Below, in pieces: positions 39,613-47,729 of a stretch of 55,318 nucleotides of DNA (position 1 is its first letter; the number at the start of each line of letters is the position of its first letter). The notes beneath the pieces are model-generated. The model ran no database searches. It was given only the letters and a program-made list of their open reading frames with translations, and was not told the DNA's origin. The stretch is taken from contig NZ_JAUSVX010000033.1 of NCBI RefSeq assembly GCF_030814995.1, positions 1 to 55,318 on the forward strand. The letters run 5' to 3'. The position numbers and the translations under genes are program-made. This DNA comes from Labrys wisconsinensis. Its GTDB lineage: Bacteria > Pseudomonadota > Alphaproteobacteria > Rhizobiales > Labraceae.

Positions 39613-40635
39613 TCAGGGCGTGCGCGGCGGGCGGGTGGTGCCCCGGACGACGAGGTTGGTCGGAAAGATCTCCGCGGACGGGGCGCCGGCTCCGCCGCGG
39701 ATCCGGTTCATCAGCATCCTGGCCGCGGCGGTGCCCATCTCGCGCTTGCGCAGATGGATCGTGGTCAGGTTGATCTGCTTGAGCCCGGCGAGCGTGATGT
39801 CGTCGAGGCCGATGACGGAAAGGTCGCGCGGCACCTTGCACTTCAGCGCGGAAGCCGCCTCGATGATCCCCAGGCTGTTCATGTCGCTGCCGCCGAGCAC
39901 GGCGGTGGGCGGGCGCTCCATGCCGAGGAAATACCGGCCGGCGTCCAGGCCCGTTGCGAAGGTGTAGTCGCCGGCGAAAACCAGGCCGGGGTCCCGATCG
40001 AGGCCGAGGGCTCGCGCCTCGCCCCGATAGGTCTCGAGCCGCTCCCTGGCCGAGCTGGAATCGGCCGGACCGCGGACGAACCCGATCCGGCGGTGGCCGA
40101 GCTCGTGCAGGTGGCGCAGCGCCTCGGCGATGCCGCTGACATTGTCGGAGCCGACATAGTCGTCCGCATGGTCCTCGCTGCGGCGCTGCACCAGCACGAA
40201 GGGCGTGCCCTTGTCCAGCACCTGTCGGACGGCCGGAGAGGAGCAGTGCTGCGAGATCAGCACCATGCCGTCGACCTGCCGGTCCAGGAGCGTGCGCATG
40301 TGCCAGAGCTGGCGCTCCTCGTCCCCATCGGTGTTGCACAGGAAGATCGAGCATTTCTCCTCGATCGCCACGTCCTCGACGCCTCGGACGAAATCGGCCG
40401 AGGACGGGTTGGCGACGTCGGCGATCAGGACGCCGAGCGCGAAGCTGCGGTTCATCCGCAGGGCCCGCGCCACCGCCGAGGCGCGATAGCCCAGGCGCAG
40501 GGCCGCTTCGTTGACGATCTTGCGCGTCTCCTCGGTGACGTATTCCTTCCCCGCCAGGGCATTGGACACGGTGGACAGAGCAAGCCCGGTGTCGGCCGCG
40601 ACCTCGCGGATGGTGACTCGCTTCTGTCTTTTCAT
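39613..40635 (-). CDS. LacI-family transcriptional regulator, probable master regulator of the island
   Basis: A 340-residue repressor. The N-terminal DNA-binding domain (residues 7-60) reads VTIREVAADTGLALSTVSNA, with the hinge helix RASAVARALR whose Leu normally inserts at a central CpG. The C-terminal periplasmic-binding-like domain contains GVLIADVANPSSADFVRGVE, GIAEALRHLHELGHRRIGFV and PTAVLGGSDMNSLGI. The start ATG 40635 begins the usual LacI N-terminus; a TTG 69 bases upstream is rejected. It is the only LacI-type gene in the window. The 12 operators in the island have the ACGT centre expected of this family, so it is the natural regulator. It may be co-transcribed at the end of the CoA-transferase/ThDP/DhaKL unit (58-bp gap) and thus be autoregulated through operator g. 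Confidence 0.93.
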   Translation of the reverse strand: MKRQKRVTIREVAADTGLALSTVSNALAGKEYVTEETRKIVNEAALRLGYRASAVARALRMNRSFALGVLIADVANPSSADFVRGVEDVAIEEKCSIFLCNTDGDEERQLWHMRTLLDRQVDGMVLISQHCSSPAVRQVLDKGTPFVLVQRRSEDHADDYVGSDNVSGIAEALRHLHELGHRRIGFVRGPADSSSARERLETYRGEARALGLDRDPGLVFAGDYTFATGLDAGRYFLGMERPPTAVLGGSDMNSLGIIEAASALKCKVPRDLSVIGLDDITLAGLKQINLTTIHLRKREMGTAAARMLMNRIRGGAGAPSAEIFPTNLVVRGTTRPPRTP

Positions 40636-40666
40636 GAGGAACTCGCGATCAGCAGAGCCGACAGTA

Positions 40667-40684
40667 GATAAAAACCAATCTATG
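40667..40684. promoter_or_regulatory. Degenerate LacI-type operator upstream of the LacI gene
   Basis: The bases GATAAAAACCAATCTATG agree with the island consensus at 13 of 18 positions, with the central ACGT lost. It lies 32-49 bases before the repressor start. It may be a weak autoregulatory site or a decayed one. Confidence 0.3.
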
Positions 40685-40693
40685 ATTTGTAAA

Positions 40694-41338
40694 CTATCGC
40701 CCAAGCCCTTCCGGATGCGAGGTCTTCCGCGACACTGTCTCGATCAAGCTCACAAAAGCCAACATCCCCGGGTCGTCAGAGCGCTTGCTTTCTTCGGCGA
40801 ACATTCGCGCCCGCCCGATGCGGCAGGGAAGCCCGCGAAATCGTTCGAGCGTAGTGTGCCCGGCGCGGACCGACGCTTCGGCAATGGCGGCGGGATCATC
40901 GAGCCCGGCGATGGCCTTCGCAACGTCGCTGATCGCGTCCAGCACCGTCTTGTCGCCCAGGCTCGCGCCGCCGCGGGCGGCCATGGCGTCGAGCGCCGTG
41001 CCGAGCAGGCCGTGGAGCTGCGACCAATCCGCCGATGCCTGCCCCTTCGTGGCCTTGGCGATCGCCAGCAGGGCGGTCCCCATCAGCGTTCCCAGGCTCG
41101 ACCCGGTGGCGGCGGTGGCGGCCTGGGCGAGGGCGCGGAAGGCGGCGCCGAGATCGGCCGAGGCGCCGAGGTCGACGGCGGCAAGGCGATCGAACACCCG
41201 CGCCAGCATGCTGCCGGTGTCGCCGTCGCCGAGCCTGGAATCGGCCTCGTTCAACACGTGCTCCAGCCCGCCCGTGGCCAGGGCCAGATGCGCGCGGCGG
41301 ACGGCATCCGCGACATCGCCGGCGGAGAACCCGGTCAA
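40694..41338 (-). CDS. dhaL: DhaL-type dihydroxyacetone kinase nucleotide-binding subunit
   Basis: A 214-residue helical-barrel kinase subunit. The metal-nucleotide site is intact as LNEADSRLGDGDTG (D33, D38, D40); the usual His of GDGDHG is Thr. A Gly/Ser-rich loop, ATAATGSSLGTLMGTALLAI, binds the nucleotide. The start codon is TTG at 41338, with GGAGG seven bases upstream, and it overlaps the DhaK stop as TTGA. It transfers phosphate to the substrate held by DhaK. No phosphotransferase partner DhaM is present, so the pair could work with ATP directly or with a distant DhaM. The protein ends 58 bases before the LacI start. Confidence 0.9.
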   Translation of the reverse strand: MTGFSAGDVADAVRRAHLALATGGLEHVLNEADSRLGDGDTGSMLARVFDRLAAVDLGASADLGAAFRALAQAATAATGSSLGTLMGTALLAIAKATKGQASADWSQLHGLLGTALDAMAARGGASLGDKTVLDAISDVAKAIAGLDDPAAIAEASVRAGHTTLERFRGLPCRIGRARMFAEESKRSDDPGMLAFVSLIETVSRKTSHPEGLGR

Positions 41339-42333
41339 TGCACCCTCCAGAACGGGCAGTCCGCCGGCGCCGCCAGCAACGCATCGAGCTCGGCGTCGAG
41401 GTGGCAGAGCGAGACGGACACGCCCGCCATCTCCATGGAGGTGACGAAGCCGCCGACGAGCGGCCGGACGATGGCGATGCTGCGTTCGCCGAGCCGCCGG
41501 GCGATCCGGCGATAGAGGATGAACAGCTCCTCGAGCGGCGTCGCGCCCAGGCTGTTCACCAGCACCGACACCGCGCTGCCGGCTTCGGCAGGGCGGTCGG
41601 CCAGCAGCCGCTCGACCATCTCGTCCGCGATCGCGTCGGCGGGCCGCATCGGCGCGCGCCAGATCCCCGGCTCGCCATGGATGCCGATGCCCATCTCGAT
41701 CTCGTCCTCGGCGAGCGAGAAGGTCGGCTTCTTCGCGGTCGGCACCTGGCAGGGCGCCAGGGCGACGCCGATGGTGCGCGTCGCGGCGACCGCCTTCGCG
41801 GCGACCCGGGTCACCTCGGCGAGATCCGCGCCCTGCTCGGCCCTGGCCCCGGCGGCCTTGTAGGCATAGACGATGCCGGCGACGCCGCGGCGCCTGGCGG
41901 CGTCCGCGCGATCGGCGCTGGCGATGTCGTCATTGCCGAGCACCGTGGTGGTCTCGATGCCGTCGTCCTCCAGGAGCTCTCCCGCCATGTCGAAGTTCAT
42001 GCGGTCGCCGCCATAATTGCCGTAGAGGCGGAGCACGCCCCGCCCGCCGTCGGCCAGCCTGATCGCCTCCAGGCAGCTGCCGACCGTCGGCCCCTCGAAC
42101 ACGTTGCCGATCGAGCAGGCATCGAGCAGTCCCTCGCCGACATAGCCGGTGAACAGCGGCAGGTGGCCCGAGCCTCCGCCCGAGACGATGCCGACCTTGC
42201 CGGAGCGGGCGCCGGACGCCCGACGGATGACCCGGCCGGTGTCGCCGGCGCGCACCAGCGTGGGATGGGCCGCCGTCAGCCCGTCGAGCATCTCGTCGAC
42301 ATAATCCTCCGGCGCATTGATCAGCTTCTTCAT
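41335..42333 (-). CDS. dhaK: DhaK-type dihydroxyacetone kinase substrate-binding subunit
   Basis: A 332-residue subunit with the full active-site set: H57 in SGGGSGH, D110 in NYGGDRMNFD, and H219 in GIGIHGEPG, which binds the carbonyl of dihydroxyacetone covalently in the E. coli enzyme. It should hold a short keto-sugar (dihydroxyacetone, erythrulose or similar) for phosphorylation by the DhaL protein encoded next. Start ATG 42333 is preceded by GAGGAGC. It follows the ThDP-enzyme gene after 37 bases. In this island a three- or four-carbon ketose would be a natural late product of a sugar-like substrate; the exact ketose is not determined. Confidence 0.93.
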   Translation of the reverse strand: MKKLINAPEDYVDEMLDGLTAAHPTLVRAGDTGRVIRRASGARSGKVGIVSGGGSGHLPLFTGYVGEGLLDACSIGNVFEGPTVGSCLEAIRLADGGRGVLRLYGNYGGDRMNFDMAGELLEDDGIETTTVLGNDDIASADRADAARRRGVAGIVYAYKAAGARAEQGADLAEVTRVAAKAVAATRTIGVALAPCQVPTAKKPTFSLAEDEIEMGIGIHGEPGIWRAPMRPADAIADEMVERLLADRPAEAGSAVSVLVNSLGATPLEELFILYRRIARRLGERSIAIVRPLVGGFVTSMEMAGVSVSLCHLDAELDALLAAPADCPFWRVH

Positions 42334-42370
42334 GATGCTCCTCCGAGCTTCGGTCCGCGACGGGCCGCCA

Positions 42371-44146
42371 TCAGTAGGCGAGCCGCTGGTTGTCCTCGAA
42401 GGCCGTCACCGGCGGATAGGCCCGCTCGTCGGTGATGACGTCCAGCACGGTCGGCCGGCCCGAGCGCAGGGCGGCCTGCAGCGCCGGCAGGAATTCGTGC
42501 GGATGCTCGATCCGCACGCCGTCGCAGCCGCAGGCCCGGGCGATCTCGGCATGGTCGACCGCGGTGAAATCGCAGACGTCGGAATAGCCGTCGAAGAGCA
42601 CCTTCTCGGCGTGCTTCTGGTAGCCGAGGATCTGGTTGTTGAGCACCGCGACGACGATCGGCAATCCCATGCGCCGCGCCGTCTCCAGCTCCGACCAGAC
42701 ATGGGCGAAGCCGCCGTCGCCGACCAGGGCGAAGACCGGGGCGTCCGGGCGGGCCACCTTGGCCCCGAGCGCGAAGGGAAGCCCCCAGCCGAGGCCGGCG
42801 AGGCCGCGCGGCGTGACGAAGCGCATCCCGGCCTTCCGGGAGACGAGGAAGTTCGCCACCCAGATCGAGGAATAGCTGGCATCGGCGACCACGATGGTCT
42901 CGGGGGTCAGGACGCTGTCGAGGTCGCGCATGATGCGCTCGGGCCGCACCGGGCTCTGGTCCAGGTCGACCAGCCGCGCCATGTCGGCCTCGTAGGCGAG
43001 ATGGCCATGGCCGATCCTGGCTTCGACGCCGGCCCGCGCGGCGATGCGCTTGCCGAGGTCGCGCGACCCGAGGGCCGCCGTGAGAGCTTCGAGCGCAAGG
43101 CGCGCGTCGCCGACCATCCGGACGGCCGCCTCGTAATTCCGGCCGATCTCCTGGCTGTCGACGTCGATGTGGATGTATTTCGCGTCCCTGGGATAGAGCG
43201 ACCAGCTGTCGGTGCCGTTCTGGTTGGTGCGGTTGCCGACCAGGAGCACGACGTCGGCCTCCGTCACCAGGCTGCGCAGGTGCCGGGTCCGCCCGCGCGA
43301 GCCCATGAAGTAGCCGACCACGCCGACCGACAGGGGATGGCGCTCGTCGGTGGTGCCCTTGCCCATGGCGGTGGTGGCGACCGGCAGCGAGCCCGCCTCC
43401 TGCAGGGCCGCCAGCGCGGCCGAGGCGTCCGAGATGTGCACGCCGCCGCCGGCGATCACCAGGGGCGCGCGCGCCCCCGCGATGAGGTCGGCCGCCACCT
43501 CGACCGCTTCCGGGTCGGGAGCGCACCGGTCGAGCGGAAAGGTGCCGAGCGAGGCGAAGCGCTCGGTCGCAGCCTCCCTGCGGACTTCGCTGAACAGGTC
43601 GATCGGCGCGATCAGCACGGCCGGGCCGGGCCGGCCCGAGGCGGCGGCGGCGAAAGCCATGTCGACATAGTCGTCGATGCGGTCGAGCTCCGAGACGCGC
43701 CGGATCCACTTGGCCGAGCCGCGGAAGAGCTCGAGATGGTCGAGCTCCTGGAACGCGTTCTTGTCGGTCTGCCGGCGATGCACGTCCTGCACGATGGCGA
43801 CGATCGGCACGGAGGCCTTGAACGCCTCGGCGAGGCCGGGGACCAGCAGCGTCGCCGCCGGGCCGTTCTGGGCCGTCACCACCGGCACCGTGTTGCTGAT
43901 GCGGGCATAGGCGTCGGCCATCGCCGCGCCGGCGTTCTCGGTACGGTATCCGATCTGCCGCATGCCGAACTCGGGAGCGACCAGGAACAGGGCGGACGGG
44001 ATGCTCTGGCCGAAGATGACCTTGACGCCGTGGCGCCTGAGCGCGCCGGCGAAGATATGCGCGCCGGTCGTGTTGGCGCGGGCAGGGAGCGGCGCCGTCT
44101 CGACCGGAGCCGCCGCGGTTTTGCTGGGGGACAAGGGGGACCTCAT
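42371..44146 (-). CDS. Thiamine diphosphate-dependent enzyme (acetolactate synthase/oxalyl-CoA decarboxylase-like)
   Basis: A 591-residue ThDP enzyme with the three standard domains. The Pyr domain has the catalytic Glu E70 in YRTENAGAAMADAYAR and the loop VVTAQNGPAATLLVPGLAEA; a middle Rossmann-like domain contains VVLLVGNRTNQNG. The PP domain carries the ThDP/Mg motif starting LVGDGGFAHVW and ending AVLNN. It makes or breaks a C-C bond next to a carbonyl. Its place right after a formyl-CoA-transferase-like gene recalls Frc-Oxc pairs, but the sequence looks more like acetolactate-synthase-type carboligases and lyases. Substrate is left open. Start ATG 44146 lacks a strong ribosome site. It is the second gene of the unit under operator g. 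Confidence 0.9.
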   Translation of the reverse strand: MRSPLSPSKTAAAPVETAPLPARANTTGAHIFAGALRRHGVKVIFGQSIPSALFLVAPEFGMRQIGYRTENAGAAMADAYARISNTVPVVTAQNGPAATLLVPGLAEAFKASVPIVAIVQDVHRRQTDKNAFQELDHLELFRGSAKWIRRVSELDRIDDYVDMAFAAAASGRPGPAVLIAPIDLFSEVRREAATERFASLGTFPLDRCAPDPEAVEVAADLIAGARAPLVIAGGGVHISDASAALAALQEAGSLPVATTAMGKGTTDERHPLSVGVVGYFMGSRGRTRHLRSLVTEADVVLLVGNRTNQNGTDSWSLYPRDAKYIHIDVDSQEIGRNYEAAVRMVGDARLALEALTAALGSRDLGKRIAARAGVEARIGHGHLAYEADMARLVDLDQSPVRPERIMRDLDSVLTPETIVVADASYSSIWVANFLVSRKAGMRFVTPRGLAGLGWGLPFALGAKVARPDAPVFALVGDGGFAHVWSELETARRMGLPIVVAVLNNQILGYQKHAEKVLFDGYSDVCDFTAVDHAEIARACGCDGVRIEHPHEFLPALQAALRSGRPTVLDVITDERAYPPVTAFEDNQRLAY

Positions 44147-44182
44147 GGACGTCGGGTTGGGTCGGAGGCGGCAGGCGTCGGG

Positions 44183-45397
44183 CTACACGACGCCGCGCGC
44201 CTTCAGGGTTTCGATCTCGCCGGGTGCGAGCGCCAGCCAGCGGTCGAGCACCTCGCCGCTATGCTCGCCGAGCCGCGGCGGCGGCCGGCGTATCGCCGTC
44301 GGCGTCTCGCTCATCCGGATCGGGGAGGCCTGCATCGGCAGGTCGCCGACGCTCGGGTGGCGCACATGCGCGATATGGCCGGCTTCGGTCATGTAGGGGT
44401 CCGCGACGATGTCGGCGACGGTGGCGATCTTGGCGCAGGTCACCTCCGCCTCGCGCATGAGGGCGACGATCTCCTCCGCCTCGTGCCGGGCGACGAACTC
44501 CGCGACGATCTCCTCGATCGCGGCGGTGTTGGCCATGCGCGCCTGCAGGGTGGAGAAGCGTTCGTCCTCCAGGAGGTCGAGGCGCCCCATGATGCGGGCG
44601 AGGCGCGGAAAATGCGCATCGTTGCCGGCGATGAGATAGACCCACTCGCCGTTGCGGTCGCGGAAGGTCTGGGCCGGCGCCGAATAGCGGTCGCGATTGC
44701 CGACGCGGTTCATCGTCCGTCCGAGCAGCAGCTGCTCGGGGATCGCCGTCATCATCAGCGACACGCCCGAGCCCACCAGGCTGACGTCGACGAGCTGCCC
44801 CTCCCCGCTCTTGTGGCGCTGCTCGAGGGCGGACAGGATGCCGATGGTCGCATAGAGGGACGTGGTATAGTCGACCATGAAGGTGCCGGTCATGGCCGGC
44901 GCGCCGGCGGGATCGCCGGTGATGGACATCAGCCCGCTCGTCGCCTGGGCGATGGCATCGAAGCAGGGTTCCGCGGACCGGCTGCCCGTCTGCCCGAAGC
45001 CGGAAATCCGCGCCATGATCAGGCGCGGGTTGAGCGCGTGAACCTCGTCCCAGCCGAGGCCCATGCGCTCCATGGTGCCGGGGCGGAAGTTCTCGATCAG
45101 CACGTCCGCCTCCGCCACCAGCCGGCGCAGCAGGGCCTGCGCCTCGGGATTGCGGAAGTCGAGCGTCAGGCTCTGCTTGTTGCGGTTGAAGACGAGGAAA
45201 TAGAGGCTCTCCCCGTTCACCTCCGGCGCCAGCGCGCGCACGTCGTCTCCCAGCCTGGCGCGCTCGACCTTGACGACCTCGGCCCCGAGATCGCCCAGGA
45301 CCATGCCGCAATGCGGACCTGCGATGAAGCGGGAGAGATCGAGAACCTTGAGGCCGGCAAGTGCGCCCGGTGACGCGGCATTCGCAGTGGTGGTCAC
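44183..45397 (-). CDS. Class III CoA-transferase (CaiB/BaiF, formyl-CoA transferase-like)
   Basis: A 404-residue family III CoA-transferase. Visible marks: VLDLSRFIAGPHCGMVLGDL, GAEVVKVER, the region NRNKQSLTLDFRNPE, LIENFRPGTMERMGL, and the catalytic Asp D176 in TFMVDYTTSLYA. It moves CoA between carboxylic acids through an aspartyl-CoA anhydride. The start is a GTG at 45397 with AGGAA about eight bases upstream; an ATG at 45427 would add ten residues and has no ribosome site. First gene of the unit that continues with the ThDP enzyme, DhaK, DhaL and perhaps LacI. Operator g lies 191 bases upstream. Confidence 0.92.
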   Translation of the reverse strand: MTTTANAASPGALAGLKVLDLSRFIAGPHCGMVLGDLGAEVVKVERARLGDDVRALAPEVNGESLYFLVFNRNKQSLTLDFRNPEAQALLRRLVAEADVLIENFRPGTMERMGLGWDEVHALNPRLIMARISGFGQTGSRSAEPCFDAIAQATSGLMSITGDPAGAPAMTGTFMVDYTTSLYATIGILSALEQRHKSGEGQLVDVSLVGSGVSLMMTAIPEQLLLGRTMNRVGNRDRYSAPAQTFRDRNGEWVYLIAGNDAHFPRLARIMGRLDLLEDERFSTLQARMANTAAIEEIVAEFVARHEAEEIVALMREAEVTCAKIATVADIVADPYMTEAGHIAHVRHPSVGDLPMQASPIRMSETPTAIRRPPPRLGEHSGEVLDRWLALAPGEIETLKARGVV

Positions 45398-45579
45398 AAT
45401 GTGTTCCTGCAACAACGAGAGGAGCATTCGGGCCGTGTTCCCGAGGAAACGCCGCCGGCGATCGAGCACAAACCCCGGCGCGCCCCGCCGGCCGCGACGA
45501 TCGTCGTCTCCACGGCCCGAAGAGCCGGATGCGCCCCTCTCAGCACTCGATTTTCGAGCACAGCCTGCCATCAACTGGC

Positions 45580-45597
45580 AATAGAAACGTTTTTATA
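45580..45597. promoter_or_regulatory. LacI-type operator g
   Basis: AATAGAAACGTTTTTATA, reverse-oriented, one mismatch to consensus. It lies between the second CoA-transferase-fold pair (ends 45646) and the class III CoA-transferase start, so it probably controls the latter. Confidence 0.83.
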
Positions 45598-45645
45598 GCC
45601 TTTCCCCGCCAAGCGCAACTGCTAAATCTCGGCTCGGAGGCGTTC

Positions 45646-46443
45646 CTAGACCTTGAGCAGGATGCGATTGGGATCGATCGTCTCGCGGATCAGGGCCAGC
45701 TGATGCGCGTCGGGCGCGGCGGTCCGCGGGACATGGTCGGGAATGACGGGCGTGAGGGACATGCTGTCGAGCACCTCGGCGACCTCGACGCCCGGGTGGA
45801 GCGAGCGCAGCCGCATGCGGCGGTCCGGCGTCTCGAAATCGAAGATGGCCTTGTCGGTGACCACGCGCTGCGGCCCGCCGGCGCCGAGGCCCCACTCTTC
45901 GCGGGTGCGCCCGTCGCGGGCATGGCCGACGCTGGTGACGAAGTCGACCTTCTCCACGAAGCTGCGCCTGGACAGATCCATCATCACGATCGGGCGCCGC
46001 ACGAAGGCGAAGTGCTCGGGCTGGGCGAGGCAGCCGACGAGCCGCACCCTCGGCGTCTCGTAGTCGCCGATCGCGGTGATGTTGAGATTGCCGAAGGCGT
46101 CGATCTGCGCGCCGGAATCGAAGGACACGTCGAAGCCGCGGCGCATCAGCATGTCGCATTTGTAGCCGACGTCGACCGGGCTGGCCGCGGCGGGCCAGCG
46201 CGTCAGGCTGTCCTGGCGCAGATTGGCGGGAAAGGTGGAGAGGTCGGGCTCCAAGAGGTTGCCCCAGTAGACGGAGGCCGACGGCGCGTGGGTGAGCTGG
46301 GCGAGCCGCAAGGCGGCGAGAGGGATGCCGACCGCCAGCGTGAAGGCGCGGCCGTTGGTGCCGACGCCGACGAAGACCAGGTCCCCGTCCGCGATCGTCG
46401 CGGCGACCTCGGCGGTGACGAGCTCGTTAAGGGTATGGGTCAT
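45646..46443 (-). CDS. Class I CoA-transferase-fold protein, beta subunit (pair 2)
   Basis: A 265-residue GctB-like subunit, homologous to the protein at 23599-24417 but diverged. DGDLVFVGVGTNGRAFTLAV and LAQLTHAPSASVYWGNLL lead, then GAQIDAFGNLNITAIGDY (very close to GctB), FVEKVDFVTSVGH, RVVTDKAIFDFE and ETIDPNRILLKV. The strand where GctB has its catalytic Glu reads VYWGNL, so Glu is replaced by Gly in my alignment. The start ATG 46443 overlaps the alpha stop by ATGA. It forms a heteromer with the upstream alpha subunit. Loss of Glu in both pairs suggests a chemistry other than CoA transfer. Confidence 0.87.
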   Translation of the reverse strand: MTHTLNELVTAEVAATIADGDLVFVGVGTNGRAFTLAVGIPLAALRLAQLTHAPSASVYWGNLLEPDLSTFPANLRQDSLTRWPAAASPVDVGYKCDMLMRRGFDVSFDSGAQIDAFGNLNITAIGDYETPRVRLVGCLAQPEHFAFVRRPIVMMDLSRRSFVEKVDFVTSVGHARDGRTREEWGLGAGGPQRVVTDKAIFDFETPDRRMRLRSLHPGVEVAEVLDSMSLTPVIPDHVPRTAAPDAHQLALIRETIDPNRILLKV

Positions 46444-47342
46444 CGGCCGCCCTCCTCGCGCGCGACGTCGAGCGCCGCCAGCGCCGCGAGGCCGCCGACC
46501 TTCGCCAGGTAGTCCTCGTGCGTGGGCGCGCCGTGGACGAAGTCCCGCAGATAGGCCCGGGCGCCGGCCTCCGTGCCGGAGGATGCGAGATAGTCGGCGA
46601 GATGCGCCTCGTCCTCGTCGTAGAAGCCGTCGACCGCAGAGGGATGCGCCCCATAGGGCACCTCGACGATCGCCTCGACCTGGAAGCCGGGAATATAGGT
46701 GAGCGCCGGACGCCGCTTGACCGCATCGTGCGGGATGATCTTCTCCACGGTGACGATCAGGCGCTCGGCCGCCGCCGCCATCATCTGGTCGACATCGTCG
46801 CTGTCGCGCACGATCGGCCACTGCACATTGCCGAACTCGTCGCCGACATAGCCGTGGATGATGGTGAAGTCGGCCTTGGCCGCGGCCACCGCCAGCAGCC
46901 GCTCCCCGCTGATCGGGCAGGCATATTCGCGGATCTGCTCGGGGTTCTTCAAAGCGATGTCCGAGCCGAACAGGGTCTTGATCGGCAGGGAAGGCAACCC
47001 CTGCCCGGCCGCCCGCAGCCGCGCCACCATCGCGGTCTCCGAGAAGTCGCGCACCTCGATCCTGCCGCTCTCGACCCCGCGCCGGAAGTTCGGCGCCAGC
47101 CCGAGGCTGAACATCCCGGCATAGATGCCCTCCCAGCGGCGGACCGCGCCCGCCGCGCTGAGCAGGTCGATCGCCGTGGTGTTCGCCCAGGTGAGCACGG
47201 TCAGGTCCCCGATGCCGCGCCGGATCAGCGCGCGCATGGCGGCATTAGGCTGGCGGCGCAGCAGCGATCCGCCGATCGCCAGCGTGCAGCCGGACCGGAT
47301 GGGCTCCAGCGCCTCCTCCAGCGTCGCAAGCTTCTTCTTCAT
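46440..47342 (-). CDS. Class I CoA-transferase-fold protein, alpha subunit (pair 2)
   Basis: A 300-residue GctA-like subunit. The N-terminus MKKKLATLEEALEPIRSG leads to the glycine-rich CoA-binding strand CTLAIGGSL. HGYVGDEFGNVQWP and ERLIVTVEKIIPHDAVKR are typical of the family. The start ATG 47342 is preceded by AGGAT; the longer frame begins inside the operator and is rejected. It is the first gene of a two-gene unit with the beta subunit, and operator h is centred 72 bases upstream. It is a distant paralogue of the alpha subunit at 24414 and probably acts at another step of the same pathway. Confidence 0.88.
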   Translation of the reverse strand: MKKKLATLEEALEPIRSGCTLAIGGSLLRRQPNAAMRALIRRGIGDLTVLTWANTTAIDLLSAAGAVRRWEGIYAGMFSLGLAPNFRRGVESGRIEVRDFSETAMVARLRAAGQGLPSLPIKTLFGSDIALKNPEQIREYACPISGERLLAVAAAKADFTIIHGYVGDEFGNVQWPIVRDSDDVDQMMAAAAERLIVTVEKIIPHDAVKRRPALTYIPGFQVEAIVEVPYGAHPSAVDGFYDEDEAHLADYLASSGTEAGARAYLRDFVHGAPTHEDYLAKVGGLAALAALDVAREEGGR

Positions 47343-47405
47343 CGGGCCACATCCTGACCTTACCAGACCACCCGCTCGCCCGATCCACGGGCTGGGCGAG
47401 CGAGC

Positions 47406-47423
47406 AATAAAAACGTTTTTGTA
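47406..47423. promoter_or_regulatory. LacI-type operator h
   Basis: AATAAAAACGTTTTTGTA, 72 bases upstream of the second CoA-transferase-fold pair. A perfect TTGACA for the minus strand lies at 47444-47439, upstream of the site. The gap 47343-47729 (387 bp) contains this site and operator i; I see no gene in it. Confidence 0.82.
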
Positions 47424-47549
47424 TGCTTGCCCCACGCCTGTCAAGCATCGCAGCCGCTTTTTTTGACAAGTGCCGCATCGGGCCGGCCGCAGGTGCCGCG
47501 CTGCCCTGCCGAATTTTGCGGCACCCCATTGCGCGCCGCAGAAAACCTA

Positions 47550-47567
47550 TATAAAAACGTTTCTATA
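47550..47567. promoter_or_regulatory. LacI-type operator i
   Basis: TATAAAAACGTTTCTATA, identical to the consensus. It lies 172 bases upstream of the plus-strand dehydrogenase-cyclase-amidase unit and 137 bases from operator h. Confidence 0.87.
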
Positions 47568-47729
47568 GGCCCATGGGCCATGGATCGTCGAAAATTCCAT
47601 TCGCACCGGCGCGCTGCCGAGCGGGTTTCGCCGCGGGGTGGCCGGAGATGTTGCAGCCTTTCCCCCTGGCAGGCAACCCGGCTCGAATGGCAGCTCACGA
47701 GATCCGGCCCGCAATCGAGAAGGTATCCG

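Noticed and set aside
42317-45373. Long plus-strand open frame of about 1018 codons
   Set aside because: It lies antisense to the ThDP-enzyme and class III CoA-transferase genes, has Arg/Asp/Gly/His-rich composition typical of reverse frames in GC-rich DNA, and shows no domain or ribosome site.
42371-45397. Simple oxalate-degradation pair (formyl-CoA transferase plus oxalyl-CoA decarboxylase)
   Set aside because: The class III CoA-transferase fits only at family level, the ThDP enzyme looks more like acetolactate-synthase-type enzymes, and linkage to DhaK/DhaL, amidases and sugar-type importers does not fit oxalate.
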